Positions 34,289-41,573 of a DNA stretch of 64,000 bases are shown in pieces (position 1 is the stretch's first letter; every line of letters begins with the position of its first letter). A program made the position numbers and the translations under genes. The notes below the pieces were generated by a model. The model was not told the origin of the DNA, ran no database searches, and saw nothing but the letters and a program-made list of their open reading frames with translations. Source of the DNA: Rhizobiaceae bacterium (GTDB taxonomy: Bacteria; Pseudomonadota; Alphaproteobacteria; Rhizobiales; Rhizobiaceae). Location of the stretch: the NCBI GenBank assembly GCA_017644005.1, contig JAEPMJ010000002.1, forward strand, positions 62,001-126,000, read 5' to 3'.

Positions 34289-34644
34289 GTCTTCTGCGAC
34301 CTTCCGAGCAATTTAGCAGCGATCGCCTTGCCGCGCTCGAATCCGGGATCACCAGGAAGCGATCCGGACGTCATGAGCGTCGTGGCGATCTTCCTACCCC
34401 GCTCGCGCTTTGCAGCGTGGTCGCGCAGTTCAGCTTCGCGATGTGCTTCGACAGAGTCGTATCCGTCCAGCGGATTGGGCAACGACGCGACGAAGCGCTC
34501 GAGATCGGTGCGTAGGATCACAACGCGATCGCCGGCCATATGGGCTTGCAGTTTCTGCGACGTGATAGCGCCCCAGATCTGTGGCTCGGTAAGGCTCGCC
34601 GCTTCAGCAGCTTGTCGCGGAGTGAAGGCAATACGGTCATCCAT
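34285..34644 (-). CDS. small helix-turn-helix protein
   Basis: A 119-residue protein with an excisionase-like winged helix at the N-terminus (MDDRIAFTPRQAAEAASLTE, QIWGAITSQKLQAHM, then VVILRTDLERFVASLP). The C-terminal part has two copies of an RG[RK]xIAxxL-type motif (ERGRKIATTL and GFERGKAIAAKLLG); the second resembles the tail of the S49 protease. It could be a DNA-binding protein or accessory factor of the phage-like module. It overlaps the gene at 33737, so it belongs to the operon. Confidence 0.68.
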   Translation of the reverse strand: MDDRIAFTPRQAAEAASLTEPQIWGAITSQKLQAHMAGDRVVILRTDLERFVASLPNPLDGYDSVEAHREAELRDHAAKRERGRKIATTLMTSGSLPGDPGFERGKAIAAKLLGRSQKT

Positions 34645-34711
34645 GAGCGGATCATATGGACGCGATGCAGCTCGCGGTATTGGGAATGGCAGGGAAATGG
34701 ATAGGGAATAT

Positions 34712-35011
34712 CTAGGAAATGGCGCCCAAGTGGGCGAGCACCTTGCGTTTGTCGAAGACCCATCGGGAGTTTTGCACCTCGGGGTCCAACTTGTGACCGA
34801 GTCCGAACTTGACAGCCCAGGTGATCATTGTTTTTCGATCTTTGACGTTGCAGAGCCGTGCCGCCTCCAGGAGCCCGATGAACTCGGGATCGTCGGCCGT
34901 TTCCTCGGAAACGAGTTTCGCCGAAATGAAGGCGAGCGCAGCACACAATTGTGGCCTGCCGGCAGCGTCCAGCAGGTGTCGCAGGTCTTCAGAGAGCGCC
35001 GGCAAACCCAT
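34712..35011 (-). CDS. hypothetical phage protein
   Basis: A 99-residue protein (MGLPALSEDLRHLLDAAGRP) with three predicted helices and a DNA-binding-like C-terminus (KHKLDPEVQNSRWVFDKR-type basic/aromatic end). It follows the gene at 35017 by 5 bases on the same strand. No family is recognised. Confidence 0.6.
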   Translation of the reverse strand: MGLPALSEDLRHLLDAAGRPQLCAALAFISAKLVSEETADDPEFIGLLEAARLCNVKDRKTMITWAVKFGLGHKLDPEVQNSRWVFDKRKVLAHLGAIS

Positions 35012-35016
35012 CGGCT

Positions 35017-35520
35017 CTACCCATGCGATGCGATCTGCTGCCCGATTTCGTCAGCCGTCAATCCCTGCTTGGCTGCGAGCAAATGGAATGTTCGGCTGAT
35101 GAGCGGGCCATAGGTCTCGACCTCGAGGCGGTCAAAGATCAGCCGCATGAAAGTGCGCTCCGCGTCCGATTGCGACTTCGCAGCGATAGCAAACCGCAGC
35201 GCATCGAACAGCTCTGCCGCAGCCTTGCCAGCTCTGGCTAGCTCAGCTTCAGTAGCCGATGCTGACGAGGCCTTACGCACAAGCCGCTCAACGCGGACAC
35301 TCTCGTCCCGCAACTCACGGAAGAAGTGGGCCCACTCGTAAGGGGTCTTGTCCGAGTAGAGCTTGAAGTAGCGTCGGCAGCGGTCGAGATCATAGACGCC
35401 CTCATCATTTGCTGGCGGCAGAAGATGCGCTTGCACCAGCTGGCGGACACGGCGCGCGGTTACGCCGAGCTCAGTGGCGAGCGTTTTCTGATCAACACGA
35501 GAGGAAGAGGAAATCGGCAT
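35017..35520 (-). CDS. terminase-small-subunit (Nu1)-like HTH protein
   Basis: A 167-residue protein opening with a helix-turn-helix (QKTLATELGVTARRVRQLVQ, then YDLDRCRRYFKLY) typical of Nu1/TerS and related DNA-binding proteins. The rest is helical. The ATG at 35520 is preferred because GGAG lies before it; the frame extends to 35616. A TerS would mark the packaging site for a terminase, but no TerL is visible in the element, so the assignment is tentative and a replication or excision accessory role is equally possible. Confidence 0.65.
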   Translation of the reverse strand: MPISSSSRVDQKTLATELGVTARRVRQLVQAHLLPPANDEGVYDLDRCRRYFKLYSDKTPYEWAHFFRELRDESVRVERLVRKASSASATEAELARAGKAAAELFDALRFAIAAKSQSDAERTFMRLIFDRLEVETYGPLISRTFHLLAAKQGLTADEIGQQIASHG

Positions 35521-35612
35521 TTCGAAAACTCCAAAAACTCTCAAAGGATGCGCTGCGCCGCGCCCGCGGTAGGGGGGGTGCCTGGGAAGGACCCGCGGGT
35601 TGCACAAAGCTG

Positions 35613-35978
35613 TCACGCGGCGTCACCTGGGGAGCGCCGTGTGCAGCGTTGGTCGATCTCGCGCTGGACTGCTGAGCGGAAGTCGAGAAGCTGGCGCTCG
35701 ATCTCGTTATGACCGAGCACCGTCATCCGAGAGCTTAGTAGCTCGATGATGCCCGCCCAATACTGGGCACGGCGCTGTTGCGTTGTGAAGCGAACCATTT
35801 CATTCGCGACTTGACGGACGAATGAGAGTTGCCGCGCTGGCGGGAATGACCTCAAAACATCCTTCACCTTCTGTCGTGCAGTCGATCGCGATCGTTTGAG
35901 ATCGCTCCTGAAGTCGACATTGATGACGCAGGGATCGAGTCTGAGTTCAAGCTGGCGTTCTGGCATCTTGCAGTCCAT
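35613..35978 (-). CDS. DUF6074-like protein
   Basis: A 121-residue basic protein whose middle and C-terminus (LSFVRQVANEMVRFTTQQRR, ending LLDFRSAVQREIDQR) follow the pattern of small rhizobial island proteins grouped as DUF6074. Its function is unknown. It lies in the minus-strand operon between two HTH genes. An alternative ATG is at 35966. Confidence 0.58.
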   Translation of the reverse strand: MDCKMPERQLELRLDPCVINVDFRSDLKRSRSTARQKVKDVLRSFPPARQLSFVRQVANEMVRFTTQQRRAQYWAGIIELLSSRMTVLGHNEIERQLLDFRSAVQREIDQRCTRRSPGDAA

Positions 35979-35983
35979 TCGAG

Positions 35984-36607
35984 CTATCGCCTCATCTTGG
36001 CAGCGGAGTAGGCGTTTGATTGGCCGGCCGCGTCCAGCGGTCCGGCCATGATGTCGCGCACTTCAGGAGGAGACTGGCAGAAACGCTTAGACTCAAACGT
36101 TGAATGCGGAGCACTCCCTTGCTGGGCGGAACGGCCATAAGGCCGTCCGCCTTCAGTGGGTTCTTCTAAGGGTTCTTCAATGGGATTCGGTGGCAATATT
36201 TTGCCGGTCAAACTGTCGGAAAATTGCGGATCAAAGCGCGCGGAATTGCCGGTCAACGTGGCTTCTTGATCCGCAATTTCTTGCTGATCATCGACATGTT
36301 GATCCGCAACATCTTGCCGATCATCGAAGCGTATCTGGTAGATGTTCGTTCGCCCTCTGCCGCCGCGCTTCGCGCGCAGATGCCCCGCCTTGACGAGTTC
36401 GCCAACGAGATTGCCAACTTGCCGCACCTTCAGGCCTAGCACCTTGGCAAGCGTTTCCTGGGCTGGCCAAGCTTCACCGGTCGTGCGGTTAAGAAAACGG
36501 GAAGCGATGACGTAGGCGAGCCGGAACGCTGGCGCGGAGATTGACCTGTCCTCGGCCAAATGGTCGAGCCAGGCGAGCTTGTCGCGTGTAAATTTGTCGC
36601 CGGTCAA
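35984..36607 (-). CDS. helix-turn-helix (HTH_36-type) protein, replication-module-like
   Basis: A 207-residue protein with a winged-helix DNA-binding region (about residues 20-90: ISAPAFRLAYVIASRFLNR, ETLAKVLGLKVRQVGNL, LRAKRGGRGRTNIYQI) and a low-complexity, Asp/Gln-rich C-terminus. Such proteins are frequent as early/replication genes of rhizobial phage-like elements. The start is a TTG at 36607 that overlaps the stop of the upstream gene as TTGA, with GAGG 5-6 bases upstream; the longer frame to 36739 runs through that upstream gene and is rejected. It is the third gene of the minus-strand early operon. Confidence 0.72.
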   Translation of the reverse strand: MTGDKFTRDKLAWLDHLAEDRSISAPAFRLAYVIASRFLNRTTGEAWPAQETLAKVLGLKVRQVGNLVGELVKAGHLRAKRGGRGRTNIYQIRFDDRQDVADQHVDDQQEIADQEATLTGNSARFDPQFSDSLTGKILPPNPIEEPLEEPTEGGRPYGRSAQQGSAPHSTFESKRFCQSPPEVRDIMAGPLDAAGQSNAYSAAKMRR

Positions 36608-36819
36608 TGCGACCTCGCCCTGATGAGGCGCGCTTCGGAGATGGCCCAACAGGCCTCGCGTGCGGATAGGCCGAACCGGCGTCTCAACGCAGGCACGGCT
36701 GGTTTGGGGACCTGCGCTTCGGGCAAGCTGGCGAGCCACTGCGCGGCAGCGCCAATTGCCTCGCTACTCTCGTGACAGGCGCCGGTGGTGCCACCGACAG
36801 GCAAGGCGTCCGGATCCAT
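36604..36819 (-). CDS. small hypothetical protein of the early operon
   Basis: A 71-residue protein with a helical core (QWLASLPEAQVPKPAVPALR, then FGLSAREACWAISEARLIRA). Similar short proteins sit upstream of HTH genes in rhizobial islands. It overlaps both neighbours (1 base with the excisionase-like gene, 4 with the HTH gene), so translational coupling is strong. Confidence 0.68.
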   Translation of the reverse strand: MDPDALPVGGTTGACHESSEAIGAAAQWLASLPEAQVPKPAVPALRRRFGLSAREACWAISEARLIRARSH

Positions 36820-37049
36820 CAGGAGTCCTCGCCCAGCAGAAATCGAAGCAGCTTTCCCCTTTCAGATACCCAGCGTCCGCCAACCTTCTTGGCTGGAAGC
36901 TGTCCCGATTCGAGGAGGTGAAAAGTCTGACGGGTCGAACGATCAATGACCTTCGCGATCCCTTCACCGCCCCACACCAACTCAACAGTTTCTGTACTCG
37001 GATCAGTCACCACAGGGATGTTCGCCTTTTCTGAGAAATATCGTATCAC
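36819..37049 (-). CDS. excisionase-like small DNA-binding protein
   Basis: A 76-residue protein with an excisionase/HTH_17 pattern: IAKVIDRSTRQTFHLLESGQ, then LPAKKVGGRWVSERGKLLRF. It is the first gene of the minus-strand operon and faces the integrase operon across a short gap, a classic int/xis layout. It probably helps the integrase excise the element or represses the divergent promoters. The start codon is GTG at 37049. Confidence 0.78.
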   Translation of the reverse strand: MIRYFSEKANIPVVTDPSTETVELVWGGEGIAKVIDRSTRQTFHLLESGQLPAKKVGGRWVSERGKLLRFLLGEDS

Positions 37050-37130
37050 ATCGTAATGCGTTGACCCCCGTTGAAAAGGATGAAAAGGTTCACATACGCA
37101 TTAAATCCAAAAAAGCGTAACAAGGATCAG

Positions 37131-37772
37131 ATGCTACCAGTTCGATTAGAATGGCAACGCCCGCGCGACGGCGTTGAGTGTCAACCCGCCCGTTTCATTG
37201 AGCCGGATGGAGTGGAGCTTGACGGCGCGATCTTTAGGCCCCGATCACCCGAGGTAAGCCCGATCAGCTACCACGTCGCCAATCTCGAGAATCCGATCGC
37301 GCTGCACTTCATCAACTGCCGCGACAATCTTGCCTTCGCGCATTTTCTCGAAAGATTTGGGATGTTGCAGAGTGAACGGTCTGGGGCCGGCGGCATGTGG
37401 GAGAAATCTACAGAGCTCGTAAGCTTCAGATCGACGCTGCAGACCCTTTTTCGTTGGAGTTCCCTAGGTCCCGACGCAGTCCTTCCCCGAGCAAACGCTG
37501 TTGCCAGCTATTCTTCTTTCAAGCCGAAGCTGGAGCGGACAAGTGGCGGAGGCCTGCGACTGGTGATTCAAGCCTCTGGCCTTGAAGACTTGATGGTCAT
37601 GGAAGCAATGATGGCAATCGAAATTGGTGCGGTAATCACCAGCTGTGCACATTGCTCAAGAGCGTACCTGACTGGACCTCTTACAGGTCGGCGGTCTCAT
37701 TCCGTCTATTGCTCAGATCGCTGTCGAGTGGCCGCCATGCGGAAGCGAAACGCCGAGGGAGCTAAAGCCTGA
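37131..37772 (+). CDS. C-terminal zinc-finger protein upstream of integrase
   Basis: A 213-residue protein with a C-terminal CGNR-like zinc finger (CAHCSRAYLTGPLTGRRSHS, then YCSDRCRVAAMRKR). The N-terminal part has no known domain. The ATG at 37131 is preferred because AAGGA lies 5 bases upstream; starts at 37071 (TTG) and 37080 (ATG) lack a ribosome site. It overlaps the integrase start by one base, giving a coupled four-gene run that ends with the HIRAN gene. It may be a regulator of that run. Confidence 0.72.
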   Translation: MLPVRLEWQRPRDGVECQPARFIEPDGVELDGAIFRPRSPEVSPISYHVANLENPIALHFINCRDNLAFAHFLERFGMLQSERSGAGGMWEKSTELVSFRSTLQTLFRWSSLGPDAVLPRANAVASYSSFKPKLERTSGGGLRLVIQASGLEDLMVMEAMMAIEIGAVITSCAHCSRAYLTGPLTGRRSHSVYCSDRCRVAAMRKRNAEGAKA

Positions 37773-38965
37773 TGTCTGTTCGAAAGCGCACATGGACGAC
37801 AAGCAGAGGGGTCGAGAAAACCGCTTGGGTGGTCGATTACATCGACGTTAAGGGAACGCGCCGACTGAGGACGTTCGCCAAGAAGAAGGACGCTGACGTG
37901 TTCGCTGCAACTGCCGCCGTCGAGGTGCGCGAGGGCGTTCACGTTGCCGATCGCGATACGGTCACCGTCAGCAAGGCCGGCGCACTTTGGATCGCAACTG
38001 GTGAGGCAACCGAACTGGAACGCAGCACTATTAACCAACGCCGGCGACATCTGAAGTACCACATCGAGCCTTTTGTCGGCGGCACGCTGCTATCCAAGGT
38101 GACGGTCCCCTTCATTCGCAGTTACGAAGACACGCTTCGCGCTGAAGGCCGGTCGCCAGCGATGATCAAGAAAGCGGTGAGCTCGCTTGGCAGCATATTT
38201 GCGGATGCGCAGGAGCGCGGCCTGGCTACCAGAAATCCTGTTCGGGATATCCGCGACCGCCGCCGTAGCGACAGGCGCCAGGAGAGGCGACAGAAGCGTA
38301 AGCTCGTCGTCGGCGAAGACATTCCCACTCGAGAGGAAGTCAAAGCGTTGATAGCAGCCCTGTCGGGCCGCTGGCGGCCACTGCTCCTCACTGCGATCTT
38401 TGCGGGGCTCCGATCGTCCGAGCTTCGAGGTCTACGCTGGCAGGACATAGACCTTGAGGCGCGAGCCTTGCACGTCCGACAGCGGGCAGATGAATTCGGA
38501 GAGATTGGTCGGCCGAAATCGGAAGCAGGCGAGCGGACAATCCCTGTCCCGCCGATCGTAGTAAACGCGCTGCGGGAATGGAAGCTGGCATGTCCAAAGG
38601 GCGATTTGGGGCTCGCCTTCCCGAATGGAGCCGGGAAAGTCGAAAGTCACGCGAACATCATCAACCGCGGGCTGATACCAGCCATGGTGGCGGCTGGCGT
38701 GTCTGTCGATACTGGGGACATTGACATGGAAGGCAAGTCGGTTAAGGCCGCTAAGTACTCTGGCCTTCACACCCTGCGGCACTTCTATGCTTCTTGGCTC
38801 ATCAATCGTCAGCAGGACGGGGGACTTGGACTGCCGCTGAAACTGGTACAGGAACGTATGGGGCATTCTTCCATCACGATGACCGCCGACGTTTATGGCC
38901 ATTTGTTTCCCCAGACAGACGATACTGAGGAATTGGCGGCTGCCGAGGCCGCCTTACTCGGATGA
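37772..38965 (+). CDS. int: tyrosine-family site-specific integrase
   Basis: A 397-residue tyrosine recombinase that integrates and excises the element at tRNA-Met. An Arm-binding-like N-terminus (about 1-60), a core-binding SAM-like domain (about 65-165), then the catalytic domain with Arg214 (FAGLRSSELRGLRW), Lys249, His333 and Arg336 (GLHTLRHFY), His365 (ERMGHSS) and Tyr375 (TADVYGHLFP). All catalytic residues are present, so it looks active. It overlaps the preceding gene by 1 base and the HipA-like gene by 4 bases (ATGA), so cargo and integrase share translation. It lies 1.7 kb from attR. Confidence 0.96.
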   Translation: MSVRKRTWTTSRGVEKTAWVVDYIDVKGTRRLRTFAKKKDADVFAATAAVEVREGVHVADRDTVTVSKAGALWIATGEATELERSTINQRRRHLKYHIEPFVGGTLLSKVTVPFIRSYEDTLRAEGRSPAMIKKAVSSLGSIFADAQERGLATRNPVRDIRDRRRSDRRQERRQKRKLVVGEDIPTREEVKALIAALSGRWRPLLLTAIFAGLRSSELRGLRWQDIDLEARALHVRQRADEFGEIGRPKSEAGERTIPVPPIVVNALREWKLACPKGDLGLAFPNGAGKVESHANIINRGLIPAMVAAGVSVDTGDIDMEGKSVKAAKYSGLHTLRHFYASWLINRQQDGGLGLPLKLVQERMGHSSITMTADVYGHLFPQTDDTEELAAAEAALLG

Positions 38966-39849
38966 AGGTGTATCCAATCTTTGAAATAGAGGCTGACATC
39001 GAGTTCCCAGAGTCACTGGGAACTAAAGAAAAGTTTTGGATTACACACCATGGCAAATTGAGCTTACTCAAATTCGGACGAGAGAACACCGGGGAAGATT
39101 GGGCTGAAAAAGCCGCCTGCGAGCTTTGTCGCCTTTTGGGTTTGCCAGGTGCTCACTATGATTTTGCTACATTTGCAGGCAGGCGTGGGGTGGTAAGTCC
39201 GACTTTGGTGGAAGATGGCGGGCGACTCATTCTCGGCAATGAACTTATCAGCCAAGTCTCGAAAGACTACGATGGTGCTCGCTCTTATTTGCAACGAGAG
39301 CACACAGTCAGCCGGGTGTTCGCCGCATTGAAGCGCCATTCGATCATGAACTATCAGGAAACGTGGCATGACTTTCTCGGGTATTTGATGCTTGATGGAT
39401 GGATCGGAAATACCGATCGGCATCATGAAAATTGGGGTCTCATTCGAGCGCCAACTGGGCAGGTTGTGCTCGCGCCAACGTTCGACCATGCTTCAAGCCT
39501 AGGCCGAGAATTGTCAGATGACACTCGGCGAAGGCGCCTCGACACAAGGGATATGCGCTATTCAATAACCGCATTTGCCGATAAAGCTCGGTCTGCCCTC
39601 TTTGCTGATCCGACCGACAAACAACCGCTTTCGCCGATTGACGCATTCACATTTGCCGCACGAGTGCAGCGCGGAAGTGGTTTCTATTGGCTGGATCAAC
39701 TGCGCTCAGTGTCGGAAAAACAGGTTACCGGGGTCTTCGACAAAATGCCCGATGGAGTAATGACAGATGCGGCGAAGGAATTTGCATGCGCACTCCTAGC
39801 GACGAACCGAAATACACTCTTGAGCTCGCTGAGGAACGACGATGACTGA
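38962..39849 (+). CDS. HipA-like protein kinase, lacking the N-terminal subdomain
   Basis: A 295-residue HipA-fold kinase. Lys37 in SLLKFG (ATP-binding), Asp152 with Asn157 in GNTDRHHENWG (catalytic loop) and Asp175 in APTFDHASSLG (metal-binding) match HipA's key residues. The protein starts directly at the kinase core; the beta-rich N-subdomain 1 of full-length HipA is missing, as in HipT of HipBST. It overlaps integrase by 4 bases and the HIRAN gene by 8 bases. A visibly more A/T-rich sequence suggests separate acquisition. HipA kinases phosphorylate tRNA synthetases or other targets and slow growth; the target here is unknown. No HipB repressor gene lies nearby. Confidence 0.85.
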   Translation: MKVYPIFEIEADIEFPESLGTKEKFWITHHGKLSLLKFGRENTGEDWAEKAACELCRLLGLPGAHYDFATFAGRRGVVSPTLVEDGGRLILGNELISQVSKDYDGARSYLQREHTVSRVFAALKRHSIMNYQETWHDFLGYLMLDGWIGNTDRHHENWGLIRAPTGQVVLAPTFDHASSLGRELSDDTRRRRLDTRDMRYSITAFADKARSALFADPTDKQPLSPIDAFTFAARVQRGSGFYWLDQLRSVSEKQVTGVFDKMPDGVMTDAAKEFACALLATNRNTLLSSLRNDDD

Positions 39850-40663
39850 CAGTTTCTTTGTCAACTGGCAGGATCCAGACAGCCGTCGATGGCACCCGGT
39901 GGCGAAACTAACCCGTGGGCACGGATGGTACACGTTTGCGTACACCGGCGGCGCCGAGCGTGCGTCAACATTTCAGCCTTTCGCAAACATGAGTGACCTT
40001 GGGTCCATCTACATCTCCTCTGAATTGTTTCCGATTTTTGCAAATAGGGTCATGAATGAGAGACGCCCCGAGTATGCGCGATATGCGCGGTGGTCTGGCC
40101 TCGAAGGCAAACGATTGACCGACCCACTTCTCCTTATGGCCAGGATGGGTGGCAGCCGTGCCACCGACACACTTCAGGTTCATCCCGTGCCCGCCCAACG
40201 ACGTGGGCAGTATCGGATGGTATTTTTCTGCCACGGCATCAGCCACCTTGCATCGAACACCCAAGCTCGCGCATTCTCGTTTGAGGCAGGTGAACGGCTC
40301 TTTGCGATGCTTGATGTACAGAACCCGTTCGATCACGACGCGGTAGCTCTTCGATCTTCCGATCCCGCAATGATGGTGGGCTATTGCCCGCGATTTCTGG
40401 CCAAGGACATTCGGCAGCTGGCGAGTGATCCGAAGAATAGACTTGAGATCAGGGTGAAGCAGGTGAACCTCGACGCGCCCGCCCAGTATCGCCTGCTCTG
40501 CGAAGCGGTCGCGTATTGGCCAGAGGGGTTCCTGCCGTGCGACGACGCCGACCACCGCACGATTCGGCCCTTCGACCACAACGAAATTGTTCGCGCCGTC
40601 GAGCGCCAAATCAACAAAGAAGAGGATCGCCTTGCCGACATCCGCGACGCAAGCGCAACATGA
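39842..40663 (+). CDS. HIRAN-domain protein with a HipA N-subdomain-like N-terminus
   Basis: A 273-residue protein. Residues about 123-225 form a HIRAN domain (RAFSFEAGERLFAML, VQNPFDHDAVALR, VGYCPRFLAKDI), a fold that binds single-stranded or damaged DNA ends in eukaryotic HLTF. Residues about 15-118 follow the pattern of HipA N-subdomain 1: VAKLTRGHGWYTFAYTGG, SSELFPIFANRVMNERRPEY, then LLLMARMGGSRATDTLQV. If right, this is a HipS-like half fused to HIRAN, in trans to the kinase half encoded just upstream. The role is inferred. It is the last gene before attR, with 45 bases between its stop and the repeat. Confidence 0.78.
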   Translation: MTDSFFVNWQDPDSRRWHPVAKLTRGHGWYTFAYTGGAERASTFQPFANMSDLGSIYISSELFPIFANRVMNERRPEYARYARWSGLEGKRLTDPLLLMARMGGSRATDTLQVHPVPAQRRGQYRMVFFCHGISHLASNTQARAFSFEAGERLFAMLDVQNPFDHDAVALRSSDPAMMVGYCPRFLAKDIRQLASDPKNRLEIRVKQVNLDAPAQYRLLCEAVAYWPEGFLPCDDADHRTIRPFDHNEIVRAVERQINKEEDRLADIRDASAT

Positions 40664-40708
40664 ATGTGACATGTTCTCAATGGAGCCGCGCATCGTAGAG
40701 GTTTGACA

Positions 40709-40759
40709 AGGAATCATAATCCTTGTGTCGGGGGTTCAAATCCCTCCTCCGCTACCAAA
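40709..40759 (+). repeat. attR, 51-bp direct repeat of the tRNA-Met 3' part
   Basis: Identical over 51 bases to 21006-21056. It contains the anticodon stem through CCA but lacks the 5' half of the tRNA, so it is not a second tRNA gene. It marks the right end of the element. Confidence 0.96.
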
Positions 40760-40865
40760 TCCCACCCGCGCTGCGATCGTCATGTCGTGACAGGCAGCTG
40801 TGGCTGCAACTCCAGCTTGATGCCTAGGCAGGACGCGCGGCAACGGCCCGGTATTTCCCGGTTGG

Positions 40866-41573
40866 CTAGCCTTCGGTGTTCGCGCTGCCGAGATAGAAGT
40901 CGTGCAGCTTGTCGGGTGCATCGAGCAACGTCTTGCAGTCACCGTCGTAGACCATCCTGCCGCGGCGCATCACGTAAGCCCTGTCGCCAACATCGAGCGC
41001 CAGTGCCGCGAATTGCTCGACAAGCAGGATCGCCAGCCCCTCATCGGCCAGTTTGCGCATCGTCTGCATGAGGCGCCCTACAATGACCGGCGCTAGCCCC
41101 GCCGACATCTCGTCGATCATCAGCACCTTCGGCCGCGTCAGCAGAGCCCGCGCGATGACCAGCATCTGCTGTTCTCCTCCCGACAGCAGACCAGCCGGCA
41201 CGTCCTGCCGCTGTACGAGCTCCGGAAACAGCGCATAGGCTTCCGAAATGTCGGCACTGTCGTGAAGACCGACGCGCAGATTTTCCTCGGTCGTCAATTC
41301 GCGAAAAACCGTTCTGCCCTGTTCGACATAGCCAAGTCCTGCACGTGCGCGCGCACCGGGGCGCGCGCGTTGCAGTGGCTGCCCCTCAAGTTCAATAGTT
41401 CCACCGGCAATGCGAATGACGCCTGAAAGACCTTCGAGCAGCGTCGTCTTGCCGGCGCCGTTGGCGCCAAGCAGAACGCTTATCGTGCCGCGCTCGACTT
41501 GCAAATCGACATCGTTGACGATGGCCAGCTCCGCCCTGTTCACCGAAACCGAATTCGCTTTGAAGATGCTCAT
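40866..41573 (-). CDS. livF: branched-chain-amino-acid-type ABC transporter ATPase LivF
   Basis: A 235-residue LivF-type ATPase. Walker A GANGAGKTT, signature LLSGGEQQMLVIARA, Walker B VLMIDEMSAGL, with the LivF-typical Glu-rich switch region (VEQFAALALDVGDRAYVM). It overlaps the livMG gene by 4 bases (ATGA). It works with the other Liv subunits at the inner membrane. The family takes up branched-chain amino acids but also amides, short-chain amines and aromatic acids, so the true substrate here may differ. The 106 bases before attR hold no gene. Confidence 0.9.
   Translation of the reverse strand: MSIFKANSVSVNRAELAIVNDVDLQVERGTISVLLGANGAGKTTLLEGLSGVIRIAGGTIELEGQPLQRARPGARARAGLGYVEQGRTVFRELTTEENLRVGLHDSADISEAYALFPELVQRQDVPAGLLSGGEQQMLVIARALLTRPKVLMIDEMSAGLAPVIVGRLMQTMRKLADEGLAILLVEQFAALALDVGDRAYVMRRGRMVYDGDCKTLLDAPDKLHDFYLGSANTEG

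Larger units (their letters stand above)
21006..40759. mobile_element. tRNA-Met-integrated prophage-like element with cargo (about 19.7 kb)
   Basis: Bounded by 51-bp direct repeats and carrying a tyrosine integrase and an excisionase-like gene. Base composition is visibly more A/T-rich than the flanks in several cargo genes (for example 21.1-23.8 kb and 38.9-40.4 kb). Phage genes lie at 28.3-37 kb on the minus strand, with cargo at both ends. No large terminase, portal, major capsid, lysis or full tail module is recognisable, so it is either a decayed prophage or a satellite/integrative island. Confidence 0.93.

Noticed and set aside
36608-36739. Longer N-terminus for the HTH protein at 35984
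   Set aside because: This stretch is the other frame of the small gene at 36604-36819; a TTG start with GAGG fits better.
38962-40663. Classical HipBA toxin-antitoxin pair
   Set aside because: No HipB-type HTH gene lies next to the kinase, and the partner is a HIRAN protein, so the classical label is not supported.
40709-40759. Second tRNA-Met gene
   Set aside because: Only the 3' half is present, without the acceptor 5' strand or D-arm; it is the attR repeat.
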